Shown: positions 21,271 through 29,631 of the stretch, piece by piece
Layout of the letters: each line of letters starts with the position of its first letter
Position numbering within the stretch: the stretch's first letter is position 1
NCBI RefSeq assembly: GCF_011801125.1
Contig: NZ_CP046171.1
Coordinates: 5,766,001-5,830,000 of the forward strand
Origin: Nocardia brasiliensis
Lineage (GTDB): Bacteria; Actinomycetota; Actinomycetes; Mycobacteriales; Mycobacteriaceae
Reading direction: 5' to 3'
DNA: 64,000 bases
Position numbers and translations under genes: made by a program
The notes under the pieces: model-generated
Database searches by the model: none
Told to the model about the DNA's origin: nothing
What the model saw: the letters and a program-made list of their open reading frames with translations, nothing else

Positions 21271-23025
21271 TCAGTAGATGTAGACGATCGCGTTCGCGCC
21301 GCCGGTACAGGTGACCAGTCCGTCGCGCGTCACGCATTCCATCGTGTAGTCCTGCTGGGTCGCCGGACTGAACGCGGCGACCTGGCGGGTGCCGTCGGTG
21401 TCCGGGCCCGCGCCGTAGGCCTTCCGGACCTCCTCGGCGAATTCGCAGGTGGTGGCGGGGGTGCCGATGGCCGAGTAGGTGAACCGGCCGACCGCCGGGT
21501 ACTTCGTCGCACAACCCTTGGCGTGCGCGGGAACCGGCGCGAGCGTCGGGGCGACCGTGCCGCGGGTGAACTGGTCCCGCAGCAGCCAACCGCAGGCGCC
21601 GAGCAGCGCGAGCGCGACTATCACGGCGGCGGCGAGCACTTTGGGCTTCCTGGAACGTTTTCGGGGTGCGGTGCGCTCCTGCGCCTCGTTCGTCGAATCC
21701 GCTTGTCGCTGTTCGATGTTCGGTTCAAGGGTGACGCGGCGGACTCGGGCGCCGCCGAGCTCGTCGGCGCGCGATGTCGGTGTGCCCTGGCGTGATCGTC
21801 CGGAGTCCGTCCGGTGCGGTTCCCGCGACGGGTCCGTGCGGTTCGGCGGATCGGTACGGCTCGACGGCTCGGCGCGATGCGGCAGGTCCGTGCGATTCGG
21901 CGGATCGGTACGGTTCGGCAGACCCGGGCGGCCCGGCAGGTCCGTGCGATTCGCCAGGTCGGTGCGGTTCGCGCGCGGCGGGCCGACGAAACCGCGTGCG
22001 GGTTCGGGTCGCTTCGGGCCGGTGTCCCCCGGACCGCGGGCACCCGGCGGACGCGCGATCGCGTCCGTGGGTAGCGCACTCGGGTTCGGCTCGTCCGGAG
22101 CGAGTGCCGCGAACTCCACCGTCGGTGGCGCTTTCGGCGCGCGCAGGTTCATCCGATCGGTGGGCAGCTGCGAGATCGCCACCACCGCACGGCCGGTCAG
22201 CGCGGAGCGCGCGGCGGAGGCCAAGCCGCCCGCGGTCGAGTATCGATCGGCGGGTTGTTTCGCCATGCCACGCACCACCACCTCGTCCAGCGCGACGGGC
22301 ACGCCCGCGCGCGCCGCGCTCGGGCGCGGCGGCGGCATCGACAGATGCGACCGGATCAGCACACTCATCGATTCGGCCCGGAAAGGCTGTGTGCCGGTGA
22401 GGCATTCGTACAGGACGCAGGCCAGTGAATAGACGTCGGCGGTTCCGGTGACCGGTCCGTTCTCGAAACGTTCCGGCGCGATATAGCTGTAGGAGCCGAT
22501 CGCGGCGGCCCCGGTGCCGGTCATGTCGGGATCCTGCGCCGACCTCGCGATACCGAAGTCGGCGAGATAGGCGAACTCGGACGCGGTGACGAGAATGTTG
22601 GCGGGCTTGACGTCGCGATGCACCAGACCCTCGGCGTGCGCCGCGTCCAGCGCCGCCGCGATCTGCTCGATGATGCCGATCGCGCGGACGGGCGAGAGCG
22701 GTCCCTCGCCGCGCAGCACCGAGCGCAGGTCGTGCCCGCGCACCAGGCGCATGTCGATGTAGAGCACGCCGTCGATCTCGCCCCAGTCGTGAATCGGGAT
22801 GACGTGCGGTTCGGCCAGGCGCGCGGCCGCCTGCGATTCCCGCCGGAACCGCTGCTGGAAGACCGGATCCTCGGCGAGGTCGCTCGGCAGCAGCTTGACC
22901 GCCACCACCCGGTCCTTCACCGTGTCGTAGGCCTCGTACACCTCACCCATGCCCCCGCGGCCCAGCAGGGAGCGCAGCTGGTAAGGACCGAAAACCGTGC
23001 CGATCCTCGTCCGCGGTCCGTCCAC
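21271..23025 (-). CDS. Membrane Ser/Thr protein kinase
   Basis: A Pkn-type kinase of 584 residues. Kinase domain 14-275: glycine loop GRGGMGEVYEA, VAVK (Lys44), HRDVKPAN (catalytic Asp138), DFG 156-158, IAPERF. Residues 300-450 are a Pro/Arg/Thr/Asn low-complexity linker of repeated RTD-x-P-x-R units. One membrane helix (VIVALALLGACGWLL, about 460-480) leads to an external domain of about 100 residues with four cysteines that ends in NAIVYIY. GTG 23025 is chosen because GGAGGT lies six bases ahead. The kinase and external domains closely match those of the kinase at 24043-26505, indicating a duplication around the lipoprotein gene between them. Confidence 0.93.
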   Translation of the reverse strand: MDGPRTRIGTVFGPYQLRSLLGRGGMGEVYEAYDTVKDRVVAVKLLPSDLAEDPVFQQRFRRESQAAARLAEPHVIPIHDWGEIDGVLYIDMRLVRGHDLRSVLRGEGPLSPVRAIGIIEQIAAALDAAHAEGLVHRDVKPANILVTASEFAYLADFGIARSAQDPDMTGTGAAAIGSYSYIAPERFENGPVTGTADVYSLACVLYECLTGTQPFRAESMSVLIRSHLSMPPPRPSAARAGVPVALDEVVVRGMAKQPADRYSTAGGLASAARSALTGRAVVAISQLPTDRMNLRAPKAPPTVEFAALAPDEPNPSALPTDAIARPPGARGPGDTGPKRPEPARGFVGPPRANRTDLANRTDLPGRPGLPNRTDPPNRTDLPHRAEPSSRTDPPNRTDPSREPHRTDSGRSRQGTPTSRADELGGARVRRVTLEPNIEQRQADSTNEAQERTAPRKRSRKPKVLAAAVIVALALLGACGWLLRDQFTRGTVAPTLAPVPAHAKGCATKYPAVGRFTYSAIGTPATTCEFAEEVRKAYGAGPDTDGTRQVAAFSPATQQDYTMECVTRDGLVTCTGGANAIVYIY

Positions 23026-23064
23026 CCCGTTACCTCCACTCACGCGCGCGACCCGGCGCACCAC

Positions 23065-23097
23065 AACCGTAGGCCCTGTCGGGCCTATAACCGTAGG
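23065..23097 (-). promoter_or_regulatory. Repeated element upstream of kinase gene
   Basis: AACCGTAGG occurs at 23065-23073 and 23089-23097, 24 bp apart, flanking an inverted repeat AGGCCC-TGTC-GGGCCT at 23071-23086. It lies 40-72 bp upstream of the kinase start at 23025. Symmetry and position suggest a regulator site; no known motif fits well. Confidence 0.3.
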
Positions 23098-23162
23098 TCC
23101 GAGCCCCATCCGATAAGTCGAGATGTCCGGTGGCCGCCGTTACCCCGATCGAGCGTGCCGGA

Positions 23163-24053
23163 TCAGGCGGGACACGTGCCGCCGGACAGCTCGTCGATGT
23201 GCTCGGAGATGAGCGTGGCCAGCTTGTCCAGGATCGTCATGCCGTCGGAGAACGCACCCGAGTCGGCCTGCGCGGCGAACGCCACCGCGACCCGGCCGGA
23301 CGGCGCCGAGATCACGCCGAACTGCCGGACGAGGTAGGCGCCCTTGGGGTCCGGACCCCACCCGCCCTTGAACTCCGCGCCGGAGAACGCGCCGAGTCCC
23401 CAGCGCTGGCTGGGCTGGACCTGCTCCATCAAAGCGATGACGTTCGAGGTAGCGGGCAGGCAGGGCAGCCGGGAGGCGAACCGAACCTGGTCGGCCAGTG
23501 ACCATTCCGCCTGGCCGAACGCCGAATGCTCGGACCGGGCCCGGCTGGCGGGCACGGTGGTCTTGGTGTCACCGCCCTCCCGCAGCACCGACTGCACGGC
23601 CTGCGCGGCGTCCTGGCCGCTGCCGAGCGACTGCCACAGCGTGTCGGCGGCGGCGTTGTCGGAGGCGGTGATCGCGGCCGAGGCGGCATAGCTGGAATTG
23701 CCGGCATCGCGGCGCAGCGCGGCGATCGTCAAGGGCACCTTCATGGTCGACCAGGCGGGCCCGCTGGTCCAGTCGCCGAAGCTGACCACCTGTTCGCCGC
23801 CCACCGGCATGATCGCCATGCCGAGACGACCGCGGGCGCCGGCCTGCAACTCGGCGACGTCGGCCGCCAGGGTGCCGGGCACGATGATCGACAGACCCTT
23901 CTGGTCCGCGTGCGAGGCCGCCTCGGTGATGCTGGTTTCCTCCGAGGCCGACTGCTCGGCCCCGGTGCCGCACCCGGCCACCAAGAGCATGGCTAATACC
24001 GCGCCGCCCAATGCCTTTCGCACACGAGCCGCACGGGATCGATCAATATACAT
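23163..24053 (-). CDS. Lipoprotein with class A beta-lactamase fold
   Basis: A serine-hydrolase-type lipoprotein of 296 residues. The signal GGAVLAMLLVAGC places the lipidated residue at Cys28. Penicillin-recognising motifs appear in order: S-x-x-K as STMK (Ser102, Lys105), SDN (131-133) and KGGWG (Lys229). The usual class A Glu166 region is not recognisable, so beta-lactamase activity is doubtful; binding of peptidoglycan fragments or a carboxypeptidase role is equally possible. Its start overlaps the 3' end of the kinase at 24043-26505 by 11 bp, implying translational coupling. A paralogue lies at 34274-35170 with the Ser and Lys at identical positions. Confidence 0.85.
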   Translation of the reverse strand: MYIDRSRAARVRKALGGAVLAMLLVAGCGTGAEQSASEETSITEAASHADQKGLSIIVPGTLAADVAELQAGARGRLGMAIMPVGGEQVVSFGDWTSGPAWSTMKVPLTIAALRRDAGNSSYAASAAITASDNAAADTLWQSLGSGQDAAQAVQSVLREGGDTKTTVPASRARSEHSAFGQAEWSLADQVRFASRLPCLPATSNVIALMEQVQPSQRWGLGAFSGAEFKGGWGPDPKGAYLVRQFGVISAPSGRVAVAFAAQADSGAFSDGMTILDKLATLISEHIDELSGGTCPA

Positions 24054-26505
24054 ACACCACCGCGTTTTCACCGCCGCTGCACGTGACCAGCTGGTCCTCG
24101 CTGCGGCAACTCATCGTGTAGGCCCGGCCGGTGACCGGGCTGGTCGCCACGACTGTGCGCGGCGTATCGCGCGAACCGCCCTGTGCGGTAGTCGTTTCGG
24201 CATAGGCCCGCCGGACTTCCTCGGCGAACTGACAACTCGTCACGGCCGAACCGGTGGCGGACTGGGTGAACGCGCCGGCCACGGGCGCGCCCTGGCCACA
24301 CGGCTTCGCGCCGGCGGGCAGCGTGACCGCGCCCGGTTTGGCCGGTGTGGTGGTGACCGGCGGCGTGGACGAGGTCGCCGGTGCCGGGGCCGCTTGACTC
24401 TGCGACGGGACCGGGGCGCTCGCCTGCTGGTCGGCTGTCGTCTTCGGTTGCACTGTGCCCGAACCGAACACCTGCCAGGCCACCACACCGCCCACCGAGA
24501 TCACCACAATGGTGGCGACGGCGATCAGGATGGGCAGCACGATGGAGCGGCCCTTCGCCGGCTGGGCGTACTGGTCGTCGTCGTACTCGGCGTAGCCCGG
24601 ATCGCCGTAGTCCCGCTGATTCGCATAGTTGCCCTGCGGCGGGTAATCGGCTTCGGCGGCCGCGGAATACGCTGCGGGACCACTGTATTCGTCGGGTGCG
24701 GCGTACGGGTCGGCGGCAGGTGCCGAATATGCCTGGGTCGGCGCGTGATCGGCCGGGAAGTCCGGTATCGGACCGGGGGCCCGGTAGCCGGGGGCGTCGG
24801 GGAACTTCTGTGTCCCGTAGGACGGCACCTCCGAATACGCCTGCCCGCCAACGAACGGCTCATTCGCCGAATACGCCTGGGCACCCGGATGAGGCGAATA
24901 AGCCTGCGGGCCGGGCTGTTCGGCATAAGCTTGCGGGCCGGGCTGTTCGGCATAAGCCTGCGGGCCGGGCTGTTCGGCATAAGCCTGCGGGCCGGGCTGT
25001 TCGGAGTAAGCCTGCGGGCCGGGCTGTTCGGAGTAAGCCTGCGGGACCGACCGGTCCGGATACCCCGGCGCACCGGCAGACCCGGTGCCGCTCAGTGGCC
25101 CGTAATCCGGCTCCGGCGCACCGGCGTGCTCCACATACCCCGGCCCGCCGGGCTGCGCTGAATACCCTCGCGGGTCAGGATCACCGGCCGCCCCCAGCGG
25201 CCCATAGTCCGCCGAATACACCTGGGTCGCAGCATGATCCGGATAAGCACTCCCACCGGCTCGAGTGGGGTAACCGTTCGCACCCAGATCGTCCGGATAG
25301 TCCCCGGCCGCAGCGTCGTTCGGATATCCCGGTGTACCCGGCTGGGCGGCGAATCCCTGGGGGGCCGAATATGCCTGGGTGGCGGGCTGGTCGGGGTAGC
25401 TCTGTGCGCCGGACTGCTCCGAGTACAGGTGGGCGTCGGGGAAGGGGCGCATCGGGGGGAGCGCCTGGTCCGGCGTCCAGCGGGGTTGCGGTCCGGCAGG
25501 GGCCAGGGGCTGGGGCTCGGACGAGAGGGTGGTGAACTGGATCTCGGTCGGCCGCACCACGGTCGGCGCGCTCGGCAGGATCACCGCCGAGATCTCGCCG
25601 GTCGACTCCGGCGGCACGGGTCCGCGATTCTTGGCGGGCGCACGCACGACGAGCATCGGCCCGGTGGGCGGGGCGGTGGTCAGCGCGGCGCGCGCGGCCG
25701 CGGCCAGCTCGGACGCGGTCGGCCAGCGCTCGGCCGGATCCTTGGCCATGCCGCGGCTGATCACCGCGTCGAAACCGGCCGGGATACCGGCCTGCTGCGC
25801 GCTCGCGCGCGGCGGCGAGTCGGCCAGGTGCGACCGGATAAGCACGTTCATGCTGGCGGCGGGGAACGGGCTGGCTCCGGTCAGGCATTCGTGCAGCACG
25901 CAGGCCAGCGAGTAGGTGTCGGCCCGCCCGGTGATCTCGGCGACGTCGAAACGTTCCGGGGCCATGTAGATGTAGGAGCCGACCGCCATGCCGACCACCG
26001 TCACGGCACTGTCGCCCTGGGTGTGCGCGATGCCGAAGTCGGCGAGGTAGGCGTGGTCGGACTCGGTGACCAGGATGTTGGCCGGTTTCACGTCGCGGTG
26101 CACCAGGCCACCGGCATGGGCGGCGTCCAGTGCCGAGGCGATCTGCTCGATGATGCCCACCGCCCGCACCGGGGTGAGCGGTCCTTCGCTGCGTAACAAG
26201 GTGCGTAGATCGACGCCGCGGATCAATTCCATGTCGATGAACAGCACACCGTCGATCACGCCCCAGTCGTGGATGGGGATGATGTGCGGCTCTGCCACCC
26301 GTGCGGCCGCCTGCGATTCGCGCCGGAAGCGCACCTGGTACACGGGGTCACCGGCGAGTTCCTCGTGCAGCAGCTTGACCGCCACCACCCGGTTCTTCAC
26401 CGTGTCATAAGCCTCGTATACCTCGCCCATGCCCCCCTTGCCCAGCAGCGATCGCAGTTCATACGGCCCGAACCGTGTGCCGGTTCTCGGTCCAGGTGCC
26501 TCCAC
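24043..26505 (-). CDS. Membrane Ser/Thr protein kinase with repeat linker
   Basis: A Pkn-type kinase of 820 residues. Kinase domain 14-275: GKGGMGEVYEA, VAVK with Lys44, HRDVKPAN with Asp138, then DFG. A long linker of about 370 residues is rich in Tyr, Pro, Gln and Ala, including a tandem nonapeptide GPQAYAEQP. A membrane helix (LPILIAVATIVVISVGGVVAW, about 652-678) precedes a Ser/Pro/Thr stalk and an external domain with four cysteines ending in NAVVYVY. GTG 26505 lies behind GGAGG. The gene is coupled to the beta-lactamase-fold lipoprotein gene. Kinase and external domains are paralogous to those of 21271-23025; the linkers are not. Confidence 0.93.
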   Translation of the reverse strand: MEAPGPRTGTRFGPYELRSLLGKGGMGEVYEAYDTVKNRVVAVKLLHEELAGDPVYQVRFRRESQAAARVAEPHIIPIHDWGVIDGVLFIDMELIRGVDLRTLLRSEGPLTPVRAVGIIEQIASALDAAHAGGLVHRDVKPANILVTESDHAYLADFGIAHTQGDSAVTVVGMAVGSYIYMAPERFDVAEITGRADTYSLACVLHECLTGASPFPAASMNVLIRSHLADSPPRASAQQAGIPAGFDAVISRGMAKDPAERWPTASELAAAARAALTTAPPTGPMLVVRAPAKNRGPVPPESTGEISAVILPSAPTVVRPTEIQFTTLSSEPQPLAPAGPQPRWTPDQALPPMRPFPDAHLYSEQSGAQSYPDQPATQAYSAPQGFAAQPGTPGYPNDAAAGDYPDDLGANGYPTRAGGSAYPDHAATQVYSADYGPLGAAGDPDPRGYSAQPGGPGYVEHAGAPEPDYGPLSGTGSAGAPGYPDRSVPQAYSEQPGPQAYSEQPGPQAYAEQPGPQAYAEQPGPQAYAEQPGPQAYSPHPGAQAYSANEPFVGGQAYSEVPSYGTQKFPDAPGYRAPGPIPDFPADHAPTQAYSAPAADPYAAPDEYSGPAAYSAAAEADYPPQGNYANQRDYGDPGYAEYDDDQYAQPAKGRSIVLPILIAVATIVVISVGGVVAWQVFGSGTVQPKTTADQQASAPVPSQSQAAPAPATSSTPPVTTTPAKPGAVTLPAGAKPCGQGAPVAGAFTQSATGSAVTSCQFAEEVRRAYAETTTAQGGSRDTPRTVVATSPVTGRAYTMSCRSEDQLVTCSGGENAVVYVY
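24901..25035 (-). repeat. Five tandem 27-bp repeats within kinase gene
   Basis: Five head-to-tail copies of a 27-bp unit beginning AGCCTGCGGGCCGGGCTGTT (24901, 24928, 24955, 24982, 25009), plus a partial sixth. They differ by one or a few bases and encode GPQAY(A/S)EQP in the kinase linker. Copy number is likely to vary between strains by slippage, without shifting the frame. Confidence 0.9.
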
Positions 26506-26566
26506 CCCGTCAATCCTCCACATCCCGGGCCAGAAGTGCACGTTTATGATCTCGTGACCTTGCCCG

Positions 26567-27262
26567 TCAAAGAGTGGATTCTCCGGGTGTCACCACCCCG
26601 TGGTCAAACGCAAAGACGATCGCCGCGGCCCGATCGCGCAGCTCGAGCTTGCCGAATATGTGCCCGACATGGCTTTTCACGGTGACTTCCGAGATGCCGA
26701 GTTCGCGCGCGATCTCGCCGTTCACCCGGCCGCGCCCGATCAACTCGAGCACCTCGTACTCGCGGGCGGTCAGCTCGGCGAGCCGCGCGCTGGACCGCAC
26801 CGGGCTCGGCTGGACCCGCCGATAGGTGGACAGCACGCGTTCGGTGACCGACGGGTCGAGCCAGGCACCACCGCCCGCGACGGTGCGCACCGCGCGGATG
26901 AGATCCTCGGCGGGCGAATCCTTGAGAATGAACCCGGCCGCGCCCGCCCGCAGCGCGCCGGAGAGCAACTGGTCGTCGTCGAAGGTGGTCAGCACCAGGA
27001 CCGGTGGCGCGCCGCCGCGGGCCCGCAGGATGCGGGTGGCGTCGATGCCGCCGACGCGTTTCATCCGCAGATCCATCAGCACCACGTCGGGCCGTTCGGC
27101 GGCCACCGCGGCGAGCACCTCGTCGCCGTCGGCGCACTCGCTGACCACGAATCCGTCGCGCCTGCGCAGGATCCGGCGCAGCCCGCCACGGACCAGTTCC
27201 TGATCGTCGACCACCAGGACGGTCACCGCGTCCTCGGCGCCCGCGCTCGATGCCGTTGTCAC
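26567..27262 (-). CDS. NarL/LuxR-type response regulator
   Basis: A protein of 231 residues: receiver domain (VLVVDDQELVRGG; phosphoacceptor Asp64 in VVLMDLRM; Lys in FILKDSPAEDL) and a C-terminal LuxR helix-turn-helix (LTAREYEVLELIGRGRVNGEIARELGISEVTVKSHVGHIFGKL). GTG 27262 follows AGGAGG and overlaps the stop of the sensor kinase gene by 4 bp (GTGA). It is probably the cognate regulator of that kinase and of the divergent ABC exporter (inference from layout). Confidence 0.95.
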   Translation of the reverse strand: MTTASSAGAEDAVTVLVVDDQELVRGGLRRILRRRDGFVVSECADGDEVLAAVAAERPDVVLMDLRMKRVGGIDATRILRARGGAPPVLVLTTFDDDQLLSGALRAGAAGFILKDSPAEDLIRAVRTVAGGGAWLDPSVTERVLSTYRRVQPSPVRSSARLAELTAREYEVLELIGRGRVNGEIARELGISEVTVKSHVGHIFGKLELRDRAAAIVFAFDHGVVTPGESTL

Positions 27263-28584
27263 AGCTCCTCCTGGGTTCGACGGGAGACCGGCTCCCACAT
27301 CGAGCAGTACGTCCCGGCGCGGGGTGGCGCGAGCGGGATGGCGGCCCGCACCGACCACCCGTCCGGACCGGGACCGGCGCTCAGCGCACCGCCGAGCAAC
27401 TCGGCCCGCTGCCGCATGCCGGACACGCCCATGCCGGTGCCGAGCTGCGCGGGCAGTCCGCCCGGCAGTGTGTTGCCGACGGTCAGTGCGGCCGCCGTGC
27501 CGTCGACCGCCACGCGCACCGTCGCGGTGCCGCCCGGCGCGTGCTTGACGACGTTGGCCAGCGATTCCTGACCGATGCGATAGAGCGCGAGGCCGACCGC
27601 GGGCGAGACCTCGCGCAGATCGTCGGTGCACCGGTACCGCACGTCCAGGCCCGCCCGCGCGAAATCGCCGACCAGTGCCTCGATGTCGTGCACCGTCGGC
27701 TCGGGCACCAGCTTCGACGGTCGCGCGTCGAGCAGCCCGACCGTGCGCCGGATATCCGCCATGGCCTGTCGGCCGAGTTGTTCGGCCTCGGCCAGCGCCT
27801 CGACCGCCTCATCCACGTCGCGGTCGGTGCGCAACGCGTGCCGGGCCGCGGTGATGTGCAGCAGCGTGATGCTCAGCGAGTGCGCGATCACGTCGTGCAC
27901 CTCGCGCGCGATCCGGCGGCGTTCCTCGTCGGCCGCCTGGGCCGCGCGCATGTCCTGATAGCCCCGTTCCTGGTAGAGCGAACGCCGTTGGTACTGCAGC
28001 ATCAACCCGGCCATCCAGCCGAACGCGACGGCGACCACGTACGTCGGCAACCCCTGTGCCATATCCCGATACAGGTCGAACACGACCAGTTCCAGCATCA
28101 ACGCCAGGGTGATCGGGACGCTGACCCATTTCGGCGCGATCGCCGCCACCTCGCCCGCCGCGGCGACGAGCACGAACGGCGCGAGATCCGGGGAGACCGG
28201 TTGGAGCAGGAACAGCGCCTCGGCGAGCATGGCGAACAGGCCGAGTGTCAGTGGCCGCGGCATCACCCCGACAAACGCGTACATCGGACCGAATGCGCCG
28301 GTCAGCAGGACCGCGATGATCGGGAGCAGGGTCGGAAAATAGCTGTGCCGCTGGATCGCCGCCGCGACGGCGACGACGAACAGCGACAGATCCACGGCCA
28401 CGATGACCGAGGGCGGGTAGTCGAACGGCAGCTCCTCGACCCGGCGCTGGAACGAGGCCACCGGTTCGCGGACGAATTCGGCGACCCGCTCCTTGGTGTG
28501 CTGCCACCCCAGCGCGACCCGGCGCCGCACACGGGTCGCCCGTCCCGGCGCACCCGCCGGCGCGGAGACGCCGATCACACCCAT
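27259..28584 (-). CDS. Sensor histidine kinase, HisKA_3 type
   Basis: A kinase of 441 residues. The first 195 contain five to six membrane segments (65-195) with no large external loop, suggesting it senses a signal in or at the membrane. The dimerisation/phosphoacceptor block EERRRIAREVHDVIAHSLS has His230. The HATPase part reads LALYRIGQESLANVVKHAPG and GMGVSGMRQRAELLGG. It pairs with the overlapping regulator gene downstream and is divergent from an ABC exporter operon, an arrangement seen in envelope-stress and antibiotic-resistance systems. Confidence 0.94.
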   Translation of the reverse strand: MGVIGVSAPAGAPGRATRVRRRVALGWQHTKERVAEFVREPVASFQRRVEELPFDYPPSVIVAVDLSLFVVAVAAAIQRHSYFPTLLPIIAVLLTGAFGPMYAFVGVMPRPLTLGLFAMLAEALFLLQPVSPDLAPFVLVAAAGEVAAIAPKWVSVPITLALMLELVVFDLYRDMAQGLPTYVVAVAFGWMAGLMLQYQRRSLYQERGYQDMRAAQAADEERRRIAREVHDVIAHSLSITLLHITAARHALRTDRDVDEAVEALAEAEQLGRQAMADIRRTVGLLDARPSKLVPEPTVHDIEALVGDFARAGLDVRYRCTDDLREVSPAVGLALYRIGQESLANVVKHAPGGTATVRVAVDGTAAALTVGNTLPGGLPAQLGTGMGVSGMRQRAELLGGALSAGPGPDGWSVRAAIPLAPPRAGTYCSMWEPVSRRTQEEL

Positions 28585-28923
28585 GCGCCAAGGCTAACCG
28601 GCCGCGACCGGACGAGACATCGTGCTACGAGCGGTCCGCCTCTCCTACCGTGGTCGGAGATCTATTCAGGTCCCTGGCACGAAGACATCATCTCGCGACC
28701 TCCGTAGCGTGAGACGCGTCGTCGCATGGCAGGCGGGGCTGGAACAACCGTCTCGACGCGAAGCTGGATCAGGCATTGACGCGCGGGCCGTCCGCGACCG
28801 ACGCTTACCTCGAGCCGGCCGCCGAGCGGCCTGCCCTGCGCGCGCGGGCAGCGGAGGTCATGGCTCGCTGACACCACGAGAGACGACCAATTGGTATTCG
28901 ACCGATCACAGCGGAGGGCAGCG
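28585..28923. other. Divergent intergenic region, kinase and ABC exporter
   Basis: 339 bp between divergent operons. The palindrome ACCAATTGGT at 28886-28895 lies 29 bp ahead of the ATP-binding protein start and could be an operator. Frame 28714-28868 (no start codon) reads like a protein tail, [16 protein letters not shown] and so on, ending at TGA 28869, and may be a gene remnant. No -35/-10 pair is convincing. Confidence 0.35.
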
Positions 28924-29631
28924 ATGCCGGCAGCGGCGATGCTCGAATTGTCCGGCGTCACCAAGCAATACCGAGTGGGCGGGCAGTCGGTCCGCGCCCT
29001 CGACGGGATCGATCTACGCGTCGACACCGGCGCGTTCACCTCGATCATCGGGCCATCCGGTTCCGGCAAGAGCACACTGCTGCATCTACTCGGCGCGCTG
29101 GACACCCCCGATTCCGGCTCGATCCGGTTCCAGGGCAGCGAGATCGGCGCGCTCGACGACGAGCGCCGGTCCGAGTTCCGGCGCCGTCGCGTCGGTTTCG
29201 TCTTCCAGTTCTTCAACCTCTTGCCCACCCTGTCCGCGTGGGAGAATGTCGCGCTCCCGAAGTTGCTGGACGGCACCGGACTACGCAAGGCCAAGCCGCG
29301 GGCACTGGAACTGCTGGACCGCGTGGGCCTGCGCGAGCGTGCCGAGCACCGTCCGGCCGAGCTGTCGGGCGGACAGATGCAGCGGGTCGCGGTGGCGCGG
29401 GCCCTGATCATGGACCCGCCGCTGATCCTGGCCGACGAGCCCACCGGCAATCTCGACTCCAAGACCGGGGCATCGATCCTCGAATTGCTCAGCGAGCTGG
29501 CCGGTTCCGGCAGCTCTGTGGTCATGGTGACCCACGACATGGGCGCAGTGGCCTACTGCGATCGAGTGGTCACCCTGCGCGACGGACGGATCGGCTCGAA
29601 CGAACCCGCGGTGCGATCGGCCATCGCGTGA
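28924..29631 (+). CDS. ABC transporter ATP-binding protein, MacB/LolD type
   Basis: An ATPase of 235 residues: Walker [14 protein letters not shown]-loop [18 protein letters not shown], signature [15 protein letters not shown], Walker [14 protein letters not shown], switch His VTHD. The FNLLPTLS and GNLDSKTG sequences are typical of MacB/LolD/FtsE-type mechanotransmission ABC proteins. ATG 28924 lies five bases after GGAGGG (28913-28918). It overlaps the FtsX-type permease gene by 4 bp and lies divergent from a two-component system that probably controls it. Confidence 0.95.
   Translation: MPAAAMLELSGVTKQYRVGGQSVRALDGIDLRVDTGAFTSIIGPSGSGKSTLLHLLGALDTPDSGSIRFQGSEIGALDDERRSEFRRRRVGFVFQFFNLLPTLSAWENVALPKLLDGTGLRKAKPRALELLDRVGLRERAEHRPAELSGGQMQRVAVARALIMDPPLILADEPTGNLDSKTGASILELLSELAGSGSSVVMVTHDMGAVAYCDRVVTLRDGRIGSNEPAVRSAIA

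Noticed and set aside
19925..21589. A long frame over pfkA and its downstream region
   Set aside because: It overlaps PfkA in another frame, and the region 19925-20130 contains only a terminator and no continuous conserved frame.
23065..23097. AGGCCC-TGTC-GGGCCT considered as a DosR box
   Set aside because: The known DosR motif has a TTSGGGACT core, which is not matched; kept only as an unassigned repeat.
23163..24053. Calling the lipoprotein a beta-lactamase
   Set aside because: S-x-x-K, SDN and KGG are present but no Glu166-type loop can be recognised, so only the fold is claimed.
24901..25035. Regular 27-bp repeats considered as a CRISPR array
   Set aside because: Units are directly adjacent with no spacers and lie in frame within a kinase gene.
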